DNA of 64,000 bases from Juglans regia (GCF_001411555.2 NC_049903.1:17465234-17529233); one strand, 5' to 3'. Positions 45,233-58,315 are shown, numbered from the stretch's first letter. Translations and numbers: made by a program. Notes: generated by a model not told the origin, from the sequence alone.

Positions 45233-45438
45233 TGTCAAATTGGTCTGAATACCCTTTCTATAGGGTTTGCTTTCATTTTATAGAAAAGATTTACATATTG
45301 ATTGCCAGAATTCTAGCGCCTAAAAAACTATACAAGGTAAGTATTTCCAATCTTATTTACAGGCTAATTATCTGCGAAATACAATCTAGATATGAAGGAA
45401 AAACATTCTTAAAATAGTAATAATCAAATCCCGTAACA
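45233..45438 (-). repeat. 5' LTR of copia B
   Basis: 206 bp, near-identical to 40209-40414, with a handful of differences. Confidence 0.9.
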
Positions 45439-45443
45439 ATCCT

Positions 45444-45602
45444 TTGCCTCCCATGGACCGAGTTCCTTGGGGTCTTAGAGGCTGAAGATGTCCCATCAAT
45501 ATGTCCCCACAACTCCTTTCCTTTCACAAACATCTTAAACTACAACTCCCAACTAAGATAGTTCTTCCCATTGAAAGGAAGAATAGAGTTTTCTCCAGAC
45601 AT
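45444..45602 (-). pseudogene. Copia A gag N-terminus
   Basis: ATG at 45602, MSGENSILPFNGKNYLSWEL followed by a stop, then FKMFVKGKELWGHIDGTSSA. It continues into 40208 across copia B. The PBS complement (agctttgatacca, 45892-45904) and the LTR remnant follow on the right. Confidence 0.85.
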
Positions 45603-45904
45603 TGTGAAGATAGAAATAGCCCAGAAAAAACACCGTAAAAGAGCCTAAAAGCTGAGAACAAACCTCCAAATGACCTGAGAATATCGAGAGTCAAAGATCT
45701 CCAAGAGCCCAGCGGCAAAGAAACCCAAAGAAAATTCCAAGATAGCACCACAGATGTGCTGTCGCAACCACCAGAAAAACAAGAACCCAAAAAAAAATTG
45801 TGCTAGAGTCTGAGAGCCCCTAGGCTAAATCCGAGAAAACCAAAGAAAAAAAAAAAACTAGGAAGCGTGTTTACTCTAGGTTCAAAACACAAGCTTTGAT
45901 ACCA

Positions 45905-45916
45905 TATTAGATTGAC
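45905..45916 (-). repeat. 12-bp left end of the 5' LTR of copia A
   Basis: tattagattgac, the same as the first 12 bases of 33464-33695 apart from one base. The rest of this LTR lies at 49763-49982. Confidence 0.85.
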
Positions 45917-48472
45917 TGTAGCGCCCCAAACCGGGTGGCTTGGAGAATTACTATCTGCCACTTATAAATATGTCTCCCAACACATCTAAAAAATCTCTAA
46001 AGACTTCATAAGCAAAATCAATCTCATATCTTCTAAATAACTCATTACAAACTCCACATAGTCTATAATGCATTAATAATAAATCAAGGGGTCCACAATC
46101 TTCCGGTGATGATAACATACCAAACTGATAAAATCATAGGTCCTACTAAACCAAAGTATAATTAATTCTTAACATAATAAACTGATACATCTTAAGTCTC
46201 AATAAATCTAAACATCAAGAAGAACTTCAAACTCTTCTTCTCACAATGGTACCTTAGGTACACAACCGTCTATCCATATCTAGCCAAGCTCTCATTTCTA
46301 TTCCTGACCCCCAGCTGGGTCATCAATATCATCTGAAAAATAATGAAGATCAGGGGGGTGAGTTATCAACAACTCAGTAAGCAGAAAACCTATACTAGTG
46401 TGTAAACATGAGCCATTTTTAGAAAGTTTGGTATGCAGAAACAAAACATTTTATTTTCATGTGCATATCTCAATACGTGTTATTAGAAAAATCAGAGCGA
46501 CATTTCAACATTTTCTTATTCATAAACCATTTCATATACAAGAATACTTTGGCATAACATAACTGAATATCTTCATCTTATCATATCAAATACCATGTTT
46601 AACCCTCGTGGTAGGGTCGTGCTATCCCCGGTGGCCAAACCAGGTAGTATCATATTGTGAAACTTTCCCTTTTTCAATCTTGGAGTCCTGAGTGTGCACA
46701 CAGGAAAGAACACATAAAAGACCACTTTGTTTCCAAAGTGGTTGCACTCATATCATATCATGTTGGTACCAACCATATCACGTGAACCAGTATCATCATA
46801 TCAGAACCATATTCAGAATCAGAATAAAAACAGATAAGTATGCCAAAGGTTTTTCACATTCATATCATATCAAACCAAGTGTCGAACATATTCATATCAT
46901 TTCCATTTTATCATAAACAAACCCAAATTATTTTATATTATACAAACAAAAATTCACAGATATCATATTCGCTCTTTTGCACATTTCTTATACGTGTCAA
47001 ATGTTGCTCACGTCCACACTATTCATGTCAAGAAAAAGTATTTTCTCTTTCATTTAGATTTTTATGAGTGAATACAAAGCACACATACTGAGGTCATTTT
47101 CACATTTTCTTTTAAAAACATATCATGCATATTTTATAAACCAACTTTAGTTCATTTTCTTTATTTTTTTATGTAAATCTAGCATAGGAACCCCGCTTAC
47201 TTGACTCTTGCAGCGTATTATCTAAACCTTGAAAATGACCTTTATCAATCTCGTCACCTATTCATAAAATAAGATATATAAACTAAGTGTTAAAAGACAA
47301 TTGACACAACTTCTATCTAAATAAATAAAACCCATAATCCCAAACCATATAATAGCAAAAATAACTCACTATGACAACCATATAGTAATCTGGACAGCCC
47401 ACATTCCAAAACAAAGTACCATATACTAATCTTAATATTGTCCAATACAACTATCAAAATTAATGTCAACTCAACTCATCAATAAATCACATTTATTTCA
47501 GCAGCTCATGATCCCAAGCAATCACCAACAATTTAACTAAAACGACACAACACAATGCACATTTCTCTCCGTTCACAACTCTACAACAGAAAAATCCCAA
47601 CACTGCTAGATGTTCATCGGCACCCAACAAACTCCCTTCTAATTATTTCTAAAACACCAAACCAACAAACCAAAATTTATAAAATACTCAACAAAGTGAA
47701 AAACTTACAATGAATGCTCAACATTTAAGTGAAACCGAGAAGATTAAGAACTCACTGCACTGCAACACAACACACACAAGGCGAACCGAAAGAAAAACCA
47801 CCAACTCACGGACCACTGAAGAAGCTCTCGGCAACCAGTCACAATATTTGTTTTCCACCCAACTTCGTTCAACAGGCCTCAACGTCACTCACAGAGATTG
47901 CCACTGCAACTCCAAGTAAAATGCGGAGAAAAACAGAGTAAGAGAGAGGGAAAACTAGAAAAAATAAAAGAAACTAAAAGAGAAAGAGGGGGTCGGCTAG
48001 GAGGATGTTATTCAGGGTCATAATTGCAGACTAAAAGAGAGGGAGGAGGAGATACCTAGGCAGAAAAATTACCAAGTGGAAGAGGAAGAGCCATGTATGC
48101 AGAGGGAAAAACCAGCTATCGAAAACAGAGGTACACGATAGGGAGAAACACAGTGATTTGCTGCAATGGAGGGAAAAATTGAAAATGAGGAGATTTAGGC
48201 CATGTGATTCAAACGCACAAAAACAACCAAATGAAAACAAGGAGATGCGGTCGGTGAAAATGGGTTACCTGTGAGAGAGTGCGTCTACGCGAGGGAACCC
48301 AGAAGAAGAAGAAAAAGAAAAGAAACCGACGAGAAAGTGGGGGAGAAAGAATCAGGGGGAAAACAAGAGAAAACTTACCCCCAAACGACGCCGTTCGCAC
48401 ACCTCCAAGGAAAAGGGCTAGGCCCTCGAGCACGAACCGGTCTCACACACAAGAAGAAAACTGGGCCTTACA
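45917..48472 (-). repeat. 3' LTR of a Tekay-type gypsy, 2556 bp
   Basis: In + reading tgtagcgcccc...ggccttaca. Contains the stretch ccgcttacttgactc (47190-47210), the counterpart of aagcgggg seen near 63104 in the 61675 LTR. Also contains a ccctcgtggtaggg repeat-like phrase (46605-46620), related to the 61-bp unit at 63521-63824. Several short open frames inside are not supported as genes. Confidence 0.85.
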
Positions 48473-48510
48473 TCCTCCTCCCCTTACAAAAATTCCGTCC
48501 TCGGAATTTA

Positions 48511-49311
48511 CTACAAGCTATAAGAATTTCCTTCGAACAAGTGAGGATACTTAACTCGCATCTCTTCCTCGAATTCCCAAGATGCTTCACTGATAGCATG
48601 ATTATTCCACAAAACTTTAACCAACGGAATAGTTCGAGTTCGTAACACTTGCTCTTTCCTGTCCAAAATTCGCACTAGTTCCTCGGTGTAGGTCATATCC
48701 TTTTGAATCTGAAGGGGTTCATGATCTATAATGTGGGTAGGATCATGGATGTACTTCCTCAACATAAACACATGGAACACGTTATGCACTCCCGAGAATG
48801 CCGGTGGTAGAGCCACCCTGTAAGCCACTGGTCCAATCTGATCAAGAATCTCAAACGGTCCAATATATCTAGGGCTCAACTTACCCTTCTTTTCGAATCT
48901 CATAACTCCTTTCATCGGTGCAATCCTCAAAAATACCTTATTTCCAACCTCAAACTCTAACTGGCGGCGGCGTTTATCTGCATAACTTTTCTGTCGGCTT
49001 TGAGCTGCTTTCATTCTAACCCGAATGGTATCTATCTTCTCAGTGGTCTGTTGAATAATCTCTGGCCCTATAAGTTTCCTTTCACCTACTTCATCCCAAT
49101 ACAATGGAGATCTACATCTTCTGCCATACAAAACCTCGTAGGGTGCCATCCCAATGCTAGCCTGAAAACAATTATTATAAGCAAACTCAACTAATGGTAA
49201 ATGTCGCATCCAAATTCCCTTAAAATCCATCACACACGCCCTTAACATGTCTTCTAAAATCTGAATAGTTCTTTCTGACTGTCCATCTGTCTGAGGGTGA
49301 AAAGCAATACT
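48511..49311 (-). pseudogene. Gypsy integrase C-terminal half with chromodomain
   Basis: From 49311 down: [17 protein letters not shown] (catalytic Glu region), PLVEFAYNNCFQASIGMAPY, YGRRCRSPLYWDEVGE. Then KLSPRYIGPFEILDQIG (GPY/F module), VHNVFHVFMLRKYI and the chromodomain end VLWNNHAISEASWEFEEEM and MRVKYPHLFE. The frame is open from the TRIM junction to the stop. The N-terminal part is lost. Confidence 0.9.
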
Positions 49312-49757
49312 TGTGATACGCCATATGATATGGATAAGAGTAGGTGGTGTATGAGATCCCACATTGTTTGGGAATGAGAAGTTCTTGCTCTTTATAAGGT
49401 TCCAATGGAGCTCTAATTGTATCATTGACTAGTCCTTTTGGAGTATAGGCCATGTGGTTTGAGCCTTCCATTGGGGTGTTTCAAATGGTATCAGAGACTA
49501 TCCCAACCAGAAATGTGGGACTTGAGCCGTGCCACCTACAATGGACAGGCCCGACAAGAACGTCAGAAATTTAAGGGGGGTAGATTGTGATACCCCATAT
49601 GATATGGATAAAGGTAGGTGGTGTATGTGATCCCACATTGCTTGGGAATGAAAAGTTCTTGCTCTTTATAAGGTTCCAATGAGGCTCTAATTGTATCATT
49701 GACTAGTCCTTTTGCAGTATAGGCCATATGGTTTGGGCATTCCATTGGGGCGTTACA
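49312..49757 (+). mobile_element. TRIM (terminal-repeat retrotransposon in miniature)
   Basis: Two LTRs of 172 bp each, 49312-49483 and 49586-49757, both tgtgatac...tca/aca, about 90% alike. Between them lie a PBS (tggtatcagagact, 49486-49499) and a polypurine tract (taagggggg before 49581). The internal part is only 102 bp and codes for nothing. That is the TRIM layout; it depends on other elements' proteins. Confidence 0.9.
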
Positions 49758-49762
49758 TTGAC

Positions 49763-49982
49763 CGAATGCCTCTCACCATTGTGAGAATTCCATTAAATAG
49801 AAAAGTTTGGTAGCTATACATGGAAACTCTATATATGGAAAACTAGCTATACACGTACTATATAGTTAGAGCTATACACGGCAAAGCTAAGAAAGGGAAA
49901 CTAATATGTACAGCTGATGTAAATAAGGTAAGAAAGATATGGATAGAATCTTCCAATCATAGAATCTGCCGATCCTATTGAC
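49763..49982 (-). repeat. 220-bp right part of the 5' LTR of copia A
   Basis: cgaatgcctctcaccattgt ... cctattgaca; matches 33475-33695. Confidence 0.88.
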
Positions 49983-50290
49983 AATTTGGTCCCGAAGGCA
50001 ACAAGCAAATAGGACTCGGCTCATACCTAGACTCCTCCAGCCCATTCTTAGAATAGACAAAGCCATCCCGCTCCCTCCCAACCTTTAAGTATAAATCTGG
50101 GCAGGTAGCTTTCTTGCTAGTTTAAGGTTGACGGTAGTGAAGTACAAGAAGGCCATTTCTGACCACCTCCCTTCTCACATAGTCCTACGTGGACGTTACT
50201 GCTCATACAGCTCTCAATCGACATACAATTAGTCTTCCCTTACAAACAATGGAAGTGTGGATGTCTCAACGTCAAATGGATGAATTTTGT
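49983..50290 (-). repeat. Right half of the target of copia A
   Basis: Starts ttggtcccgaaggcaa and matches 33133-33380. It includes a 35-bp piece (agccatcccgctccctccc) that the left copy lacks. It marks the continuation of the pre-insertion DNA. Confidence 0.75.
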
Positions 50291-51334
50291 TTTTCTTTTC
50301 AGCAATAACATGATGAGACGACCCTTTCACAAAAACCTACGGATCCTCCACCCTATCCTGCCATTTCATTGGTTGCTTAAACTCATCCTAGAAGAAGAAG
50401 CCATGTTTATTATGAGTAAACTAGGTTTTCCTTACTCATCTAAAAATAAATAAATAAATAAACTAGACTTTTCTTGGTCCTCTAGGTCTTTGTAACTACC
50501 TGTCTGAAAATGCTTTCAATTTGCCTTTTAGACATCTAATTCTTTTGATCTTGCCTTTTGTTAGCTCAGGCATGCTTCCTCTTACTCGATGGCATCCCTT
50601 GGTGCTTGTTTTATTTCCTTTTGCTTGCGTTCTTAGATTCTCACTGCTTTCTCTAATGCTAGCTGTTGGCAATAGCATTTGTACTGCTATAATGAAGTTT
50701 GCTCCTGGAAGATGGGAAAGGGGGTAGGGGGATGTTTGCCAGCCAGGCCTTGCTCAAGTGACCAGTTGCTTAATAATAGTTGTAAATTAAACTCACTCAC
50801 CCCAAGGGGAGAAAAAAGGAAGAAGGGGAAAGACTTCTTTACTTGAAAATGTTTCTACCACCCAAATGTACATAAATTACTTGATGGCCTCTTAAATCAA
50901 GTTGCTTCTAGTCCTGAAAGGATGGTTCACTTTTTTTATTTTTCTTGGGGGTAATCAACTCCCCTTCCCTTTTGACATGCCCACATAGGACGGTGATGGG
51001 TTTTGGAAAGGTTCAAGTGATTCAAAACTCTTGACTCTGGGATGTACATGGACAATGAATGAATTAATGCTTTATTTAGGCTAAAATGAATTAATGCTGA
51101 TGCTGATAACTTCCACAGATCTTTGAATGATAATTACCGGAAAACATCCAACTATAAAATGTTCAATGAAAGCATTAAGAAACATCATGTGTTCGAGAGG
51201 ATTGCTATAACTTTTCTAATGGCAGGAAAATATGCTTTAATAATGCAGAAATGAACTTTACTTGAAATAACGATGTAAGAAATTTACTTCGTTTCTTATT
51301 CATTCCAGTAACTCTTTGTATATATATTATGCAG
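50291..51334. other. No recognised gene; DNA upstream of first visible LRR exon
   Basis: I looked here for the earlier LRR exons of the receptor kinase and found none. The last 30 bases are an intron end (ttatgcag). One short frame (50521-50727) has no known motif. Confidence 0.5.
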
Positions 51335-54300
51335 GTCTATTGGCCATAACAATTTCTCTGGAACTCTCCCTCCAGAACTTGGTAATTTGGTCAAACTACG
51401 GGAACTGTAAGTTCTAACATTTATTCTTTTTAATTTTTTTTCTACGAAAATTGCATGTTTCAACATTTCAGATGATGATAGTGTATACATTGCTTCGTAT
51501 TACAGTTATATAAATAGTGGTGGGTTGGGTGGTGAATTTCCCTCAACATTTGCTAAGCTTCAAAACATGGAAGTTCTGTAAGCAGGACTGCTACTCTCAC
51601 TCTATATGTTTTAAGCTGCCCCCCCTCCCTATACCATCTTGTGGTTGCCTTACTATCAGTGAGCTTTTTTTAATTTCAGGTGGGCATCTGACACTCCTTT
51701 GAGTGGAAAAATACCTGAATTTGTTGGTAATTGGACAAGACTTAAGCAATTGTAAGCAATAAAAAAAGATCTTTTTATTTCATCTTCTAGTTCATTATTA
51801 TGAAAGTAACCTGTATTTCTGTGATAGATATTGGTCTTCTTGACAAGTCATCCAATTGTTTCTGTAGGAGATTTCAAGGGAACTCGTTTGAAGGTCCAAT
51901 ACCATCTAGTTTTTCTATGTTGATCTCACTGAACTCTCTGTGAGTAAATATTTGTTGCTGATTCAGGCTCCGTCTCTCTCTCTATTTCTCTCTCACTTCC
52001 CACTTTAACAAGGGAAGAAAAGACTAACTTCGGTAATGTTTGGGTATAATTGTCCAGACGGATCAGTGATTTATACAATGTGAGCTCTTCCCTTGATTTC
52101 ATAACTAGCTTGAAGAACTTAACAGATTTGTAAGTGAGCATGCTACTCCGCACACTACAAATATATGCATTTTTTTCGAGTTGCGCATTTAGTCTTATCG
52201 TGTTAACCATTAGCTACTCCATTTTCTTTTTTGACACCTAAGAGTTCTGAGGAATGCCCTGATCGGTGGAACTATTCCTTCTAATATTGGAGAACACCAA
52301 AGTCTACAAATATTGTAAGCTCCTGAGTTTATGATTGAAACGTCAGCTTCATTATTGGAGTTACTGATAAAAAAAAAAAAAATTACTGGAGTTAGCTTTC
52401 ATTAATTTGGCTATTTAAAATGCAGGGATTTGAGTTTCAACAACTTAACAGGCCGAATACCCAGTGCTTTGTTCAATATGAGTTCTCTTACATACTTGTA
52501 AAAACCATACACGCTCTATCTTCCCTTGCTTTAAGATATTTACTCATACAGCTATAATTGATTTTTTTGGTATGACCTTTTCTCACTTCATGATGTTTTG
52601 CCTTTTCTTTCTCTTTTCTTCCACCATATCGCAATGGCAGGTTTCTTGGAAACAACAGTCTTTCTGGACCGCTTCCTAGCCAAAAAAGTGAAATGCTTCA
52701 AAATATGTGAGTCTTAATGTCATAGAAGTCACAAGTGTACTGCCTTCAAATGAGTTATTACTATATAAGGTGGTATAGTTCTATTTTAGGTGGCTACAAA
52801 AAAAAAATCAAACTTAAATGTCAGGCATGGTGCATGCTAAAACCTTGCTTGTTAGAACATCAGGCTATCAAAATAATGTATCACCAAAGATTGTACTAGA
52901 AATGTCAAATGTAATTTACTCCAACCACTAAAATGCTCTCCAAGATTTGTTACTTAACAGCAAATTTGGATTCTAATGCCCCTAGAGTTTATAACGCAAA
53001 AACACTACCAACAAAAACGAGCAAGTGCATAAAAAATTTCTCCTGCCTGATAAACCTCAAAATACAGATGAAAACTCATGATAGGAACAACTTAGAAAAC
53101 ATGAAATAATATGTGAATTATCAAAAGAACAATGGCAAATTTCTTTTGCAAGGTGAGAACCCAATTTGAGTTGTTGCAACAATGTAGTGTTAAGCTTCTT
53201 AAAGTAAGATTAATTTCATGAATTGCTTAATACATTAGGCAGTAAACCAAAAAGAACTTAGTTTCATGGAGATTTCAAAAATAGGCATTAACCAAAGACA
53301 AAGAGATGCCTTCCATGCCACAAATATCCACAGTTAAAATACATTAGCTAGCTACTTACGTACTTAGCAACTTGCAAGAGGATCCAAGATTTCCTTCAAG
53401 TGTCTTAAATGAACTCAAATAGGGACTTACAAAGAATGGATAGACTATCAAGACTGACACGATAATTAGAGGGTCATATTACTCAGCCCCACAATTGACC
53501 AAAGTTTTTAATTTTTTTTTTTTCATAGGGAGGTCTCAATTACAGCTTGCACACTCAATTTGACAAGGCGAAAACCAGATAAATGAAAGCCTTAAATTAC
53601 AATTAAACTTTAGTTTTAATAATACAAATCTCAGATCGAACTTATCTATGATATGAATTTGGAGATACAACAACTTAAACCCTACATTATTTTTTCTCTT
53701 TATCGGTAAACTAGTTTTTATTGATCAAAATAGTAGGCAAGAGCCCAAGTATACAGGATATGTACAAGAGTGATGCCTAAGCGTGCTAGTTTAGTGATAC
53801 AAGTAATTCATGAAAGGTCATGCCATGAAAATCAATTACAATCGACCAATGAAGTAATGTATTGAAAAATAAGTTTCTAAGCTCATCCATTGATCGCTCT
53901 TGATCTTCAAAACATCTTTCATTCCTCCCCCTCCAAATGCACCACCATAGGCATATTGGGACCATCTTCCACATTGATGAAATTTGAGAGTTGCCCTGAA
54001 TGCCTCTCCAAGAAGCTAGGGAGTCGCTTACCCTTGTGGCATCACCCAAGCTAATCCCAACCGAGCGAAGACTTCATTCCACTAAGTCATGGCAATCTCA
54101 CACTGTAGTAGATGGTCAACGGACTCTCCACTCTTCTTGCACATACAACACTAATCCATGATTATGATTCGACCTTTCCTCAAATTGTCTAGAGTGAGGA
54201 TCTTCCCCAAGGAAGCCGTCCATAAAAAAATGTTGCTTTTAGAGGTGCCTTTGTCTTCCAGATGCTCTTCAATGGGAATGGATTTGTGTTGTGATTGATC

Positions 54301-57300
54301 GTCACTCGGTAGAAAGAGCGTAATGTGAATATTAACTTCTTAGAGGGGCACCAAAAAATCTTGCCTTCAACTCCTCCGATCTTGTGCATATATGAGGAAT
54401 GTAACATTCCATTGGGGAATACAATTGGAGATGATTAATAGGTCTGCAATTGAGGCTTCTTTCATTCTTGCTAAACCATAAACTTGTGGATAAGTTTCCT
54501 TGAGTGCCTTATCGCCGCACCATACATCATGCCAAAATTTGACATTGGCTCCGTTACCCATAGTAAAATGGATATTACTTGCATATATATCCCAACCTCT
54601 TCTAATATGCCCCACTCCATAAGGCCCACCCACCTCACTAGAGCACCATCCTCCCCATGGTTCCTCATGCTTCAATTTGATAAAAATTCTCCACAAGGCC
54701 CCTTGTTTGTAGTGATATCTCCATCGCCATTTACCAAACAAGGCTATGTTGAAAGATTTCAAGTTTTGAATACCCAAACCTCATTTGATGGGAGAGCATA
54801 TTGTTGCCCATTTCACCAAGTGAAATTTAAACTCTTCATTTATTCCCCCCCTCCGAGAAGTCCCACTGGAGTTTCTCCATAGGATGAGCCACCTTGGTGG
54901 GGAGCGGAAATAATGAGAGGAAAGAAGTTGGCAAATTGGAAACAACACTTTTGATTAAGGTGACCCTATCACCTTTCGATAAATACATCCCCTTCCAACT
55001 AGCTAATTCATCTCCATTTTTTCTAGAACATCATCCAAATAGATTTTGATTTGAACGTTGCACCCAACGGGAGGCCAAGATATTTTATGGGCAGCTGAGA
55101 TATCTTACATCCCAAAATGGAACCCATACTCTCCACATTAGGAACATCCCTCACTGACACTACTTCTGATTTGGCCAAGTTCACCTTTCAAGCCTGATAC
55201 AACTTCAAAGCATAATAGAAGAGCCCTCAAAGCTCGACTTTGATCATGGCTGGCCCCACGAAAAACTAACGTATCATCGAAAAATAATAGATTAGATATG
55301 TTGAGCGAGCCAGTACTTGCCTCCCCCAATAAGAATCTAAATATAAACCCACCCTCCATGACACCTAAAATCATCTTACTAAAAGCTTCCGTCACAAAAA
55401 CAAAGAGTAGTGGAGATAAATGGTCACATTGTGTCAATCATCGTGAGCTTTTAAAGAAGCCTTTTGGCGTGCCATTCACCAATATAGAGAAACAATTTGT
55501 GCATAGAGATACAATGATGGATCCATGTACACCATTTCGTACCAAAACCACATCTCTTGAGCATGTATAGTAAGAATCTCCAGTTGACATGATCATAAGC
55601 TTTTTCCATATCCAGCTTGCACAAAAGCCCCGACTCTCCCTACTTGAGTCTCTTATCCAAATATTCGTTGGCAATAAGCACTGAGTCAAGGATTTGCCTA
55701 CCTTTGACAAAGGCATTATGAGGCTTCGATATTAACTTCTCCAACACCTTACTCAACTGATTCGCTAATACTTTGGAGAGAATTTTGTACAACTCACTGA
55801 CCAAGCTAATGGGATGATAAACTTTTACCTCTACAACGCCTAACTCTTTTGGTATAAGCGCTATGAAAGTTGCATCAAGGATTTTTCCAAACCTTCCATT
55901 TTCATGGAACTCATTGAAGACCCCCATGATGTCTTCTTTAAGCACTTCCTAGCTTGTTTGAAAAAAAAATCCATAGAGAAGCCGTCTGGACATGGACCCA
56001 TGCGTTTTAATACTTGCCTGAGCTCTAGCTTGTCAAATGGCCTTTCGAGTTGTTCCATTTCATGTGAATCAAGGACGTCAAAAGCAAGCCCATCCAATTG
56101 CCATCTCCAAGAAAATTGTTCAGAGAGCACATTCTCATAGTAATTGACAATGCGATATGTGATCTCATAAACACTACATTAAGTGCAAGCTGAAAACATA
56201 ATTCTCAACTATTCTCAATACAATCACAACCGAATTTAATTGAGAATTCAAGCTTAAATTTTTAGATGTTTTTCTTGTAGTAGCGCAATTAATTTGCAGA
56301 AAACTTGATTGGACCAATAAGTTCCCAGAATCATGCATAATTGAAACTTTAACTTTAATATTCCTTCTGTACACCTCAATATAATTGAAATGAACCTAAA
56401 ATTAGCTCAATTAGTCTGAAAACTTTGGCCTTTGTACCTGATATGGTTCAATTCATTGAGAAATGCCAAGATTAGAGTGAGTCTGGTTTAGATCATATCA
56501 GTGGTTTATACGCCATTCCTGACCGACTCATCTATGGGTTGATCTATAGATGACCCAGATTGCATTTTGGGGTCTAGGTGATTGTATTTAAGTGTGAAGC
56601 ATGGAGAGGTATATATAAAACAGCAGTGCTACATGCAAGCGACCCACGAAATCGTGGGGGAACGGTGGCTGAAGTGGCTAATATATTAAAAAAAACAAAA
56701 CAGAATGGAGGGAAAGTTGAGATTTCAGATTTTAGAAGTTCGCTTCTGGGTCTGGACTCATTGCATAGAGGAACCAATACCTGCAAGGGTATGGGATGTG
56801 CTCTTTTTGACGGCCTTTGCAACAACTCAATCCTGGTAGGTGCAACACTGACTCTGGATAAAGAACTACTGTTTCCAAACCTACTGCTGCTCCCTACCAT
56901 TGAAGCACCAGTCACAATGCCCTAGAACAGTCCCGATGCAATCATGCCTCCCATGTTTGTCTCCTGCTCCAGTGTGGCCACGTGCAATCAGTGCGGCCAC
57001 GTGCACTCTTTGTGCAGCCTGGCAACGCACATCTCTTTCCACCACCATGGGCAACACAAAACTTAGAAATACCTGCTTTATTACACGTTGCGCAGACAAT
57101 AAGAACAGCAAAATTGTGGCAGTGATCAAAGTGCCCATTCTAGAATAAATAAATAAACAAAAGCAACTTTAGTTGCAAATGACTAAGAACACACGGCAAG
57201 CACATGTGATAACTTTTACCAATTCCTAGCCCCGTGCATGTGTTAACAGTTGATGTTCCTCAATAATCGAACCCCTCGAAATACTATGTAATACCAACAT

Positions 57301-58267
57301 CGGTGATGACGGCAGCTCATCTTGTACTTCGGCATCTTCCTTTGTATCCATTTTGAAACACCTTCAAAGACCATCAATCCATTGCAATAGACAACCCAAA
57401 GACCAGCATAACACTAACCTCAGTTCATCGAACTTTACTGATTCCATGAGATATCGACCTAATTAAGCAGACCCAAATGAGAAAAAACACCAAATCTCAC
57501 ATGGGTACGCTTTATTTCTTTGTGATCGTCAACTCAATGACTACCCAAATCCAGAAAATATTCGGAAACGCTCAAGATATCTAGAAAGTCGTCACTTTGA
57601 CACGGGACATATGTGTACTCAAACTAGTTGATGCAGGTAGTCAAAAGCTGGTTAGCACAAAAACAAAAACAGGGGAAGTTTCAATACAAACACAATAATA
57701 CATACATTAACAGAGAAAATAGACTTGTGAAACTAAGTTCTCTATTTTATTCGATTGCTTGTGGCTTGAAGGGGGGAAAATAAGGCTTCGTGGGTTGAAG
57801 AGAAAACATACTTGTGAAACTTGAGGAGACAAAATCAGATCTTGAGGAGGAAGGAGGAAAAGGGAAACTCGTCAGACTAGACGAAACTCAGAGGATCTTG
57901 CGAAGATGGAGATGGAGAAGGGTAGATGGAGAAAGATAAGAGGAGAAGCAAGCAAAGTGGACGGGAGAAGGGGAAAAGGGAGAAGGAGATAACAGGCAAA
58001 GTGTATTCGAGGAATGCATATCTCAAATGAAACATTTCGTTTCATTAAGCCACCTGGGACATGGTTATACGACGGTTACCCCAGTCGGTTGTATTCAGCA
58101 TTTTCGTATATAAAAAAACAAGAGAAATGTGTGTGTGCGTGTGTGTGTGAGAGAGAAGGGGGGACTGATGGGGGGAGAAAGAGACTTGTCAAGGGTGGGG
58201 TCTGTTACGGAAAGCATGGTGCATCGGTCTAAGTCATAACTAGTGTATTAGAGCTGTCGAGAAAGGG

Positions 58268-58315
<48 letters not shown>

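Larger units (their letters stand above)
40209..45438 (-). mobile_element. Copia B: complete copia element nested in copia A gag
   Basis: LTRs 40209-40414 and 45233-45438, 206 bp each, TG...CA. Target duplication atcct (40204-40208 and 45439-45443). The PBS region (complement) is gctctactacca, 45221-45232, mutated from the usual. Gag, protease, integrase, RT and RNase H are all present in order, with stops. A MITE sits in RT. LTRs differ by few changes, so this is the youngest copia of the nest. Confidence 0.92.
45917..49757 (-). mobile_element. Compound insertion in the copia A LTR (gypsy plus TRIM)
   Basis: Flanked by ttgac on both sides (45912-45916 and 49758-49762). Begins with a 2556-bp gypsy LTR, then the end of gypsy pol, then a TRIM element. 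The gypsy's own 5' LTR and most of pol are missing. Both the TRIM end (gcgttaca) and the gypsy LTR end (ccttaca) end in ttaca. Confidence 0.8.
33464..49982 (-). mobile_element. Copia A: outer Ty1/copia element holding the nested elements
   Basis: LTRs are 33464-33695 (3' LTR of the minus-strand element) and 45905-45916 plus 49763-49982 (5' LTR). Each is 232 bp once the insertion and one copy of ttgac are removed. The target duplication is gtttg/atttg (33459-33463 and 49983-49987). The element ends in TG and TA rather than CA. Internal DNA holds gag start 45602, zinc knuckles, protease, integrase, RT and RNase H. Nested in it are copia C, copia B and the gypsy/TRIM block. Stops in pol show that it is dead. 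Confidence 0.85.

Noticed and set aside
48031..48645. Several frames of 70-124 codons at 48.0-48.6 kb
   Set aside because: Within the gypsy LTR (45917-48472) or antisense to the integrase chromodomain, with no family match.
50496..50727. Two short frames at 50.5-50.7 kb as possible earlier receptor-kinase exons
   Set aside because: No leucine-rich-repeat pattern and no fitting splice sites.
56263..56285. tttttcttgtagtag as a possible CACTA right end
   Set aside because: It ends gtagtag, not gtagtg, and lies 36 kb from the CACTA left end behind a gap; not a convincing partner.
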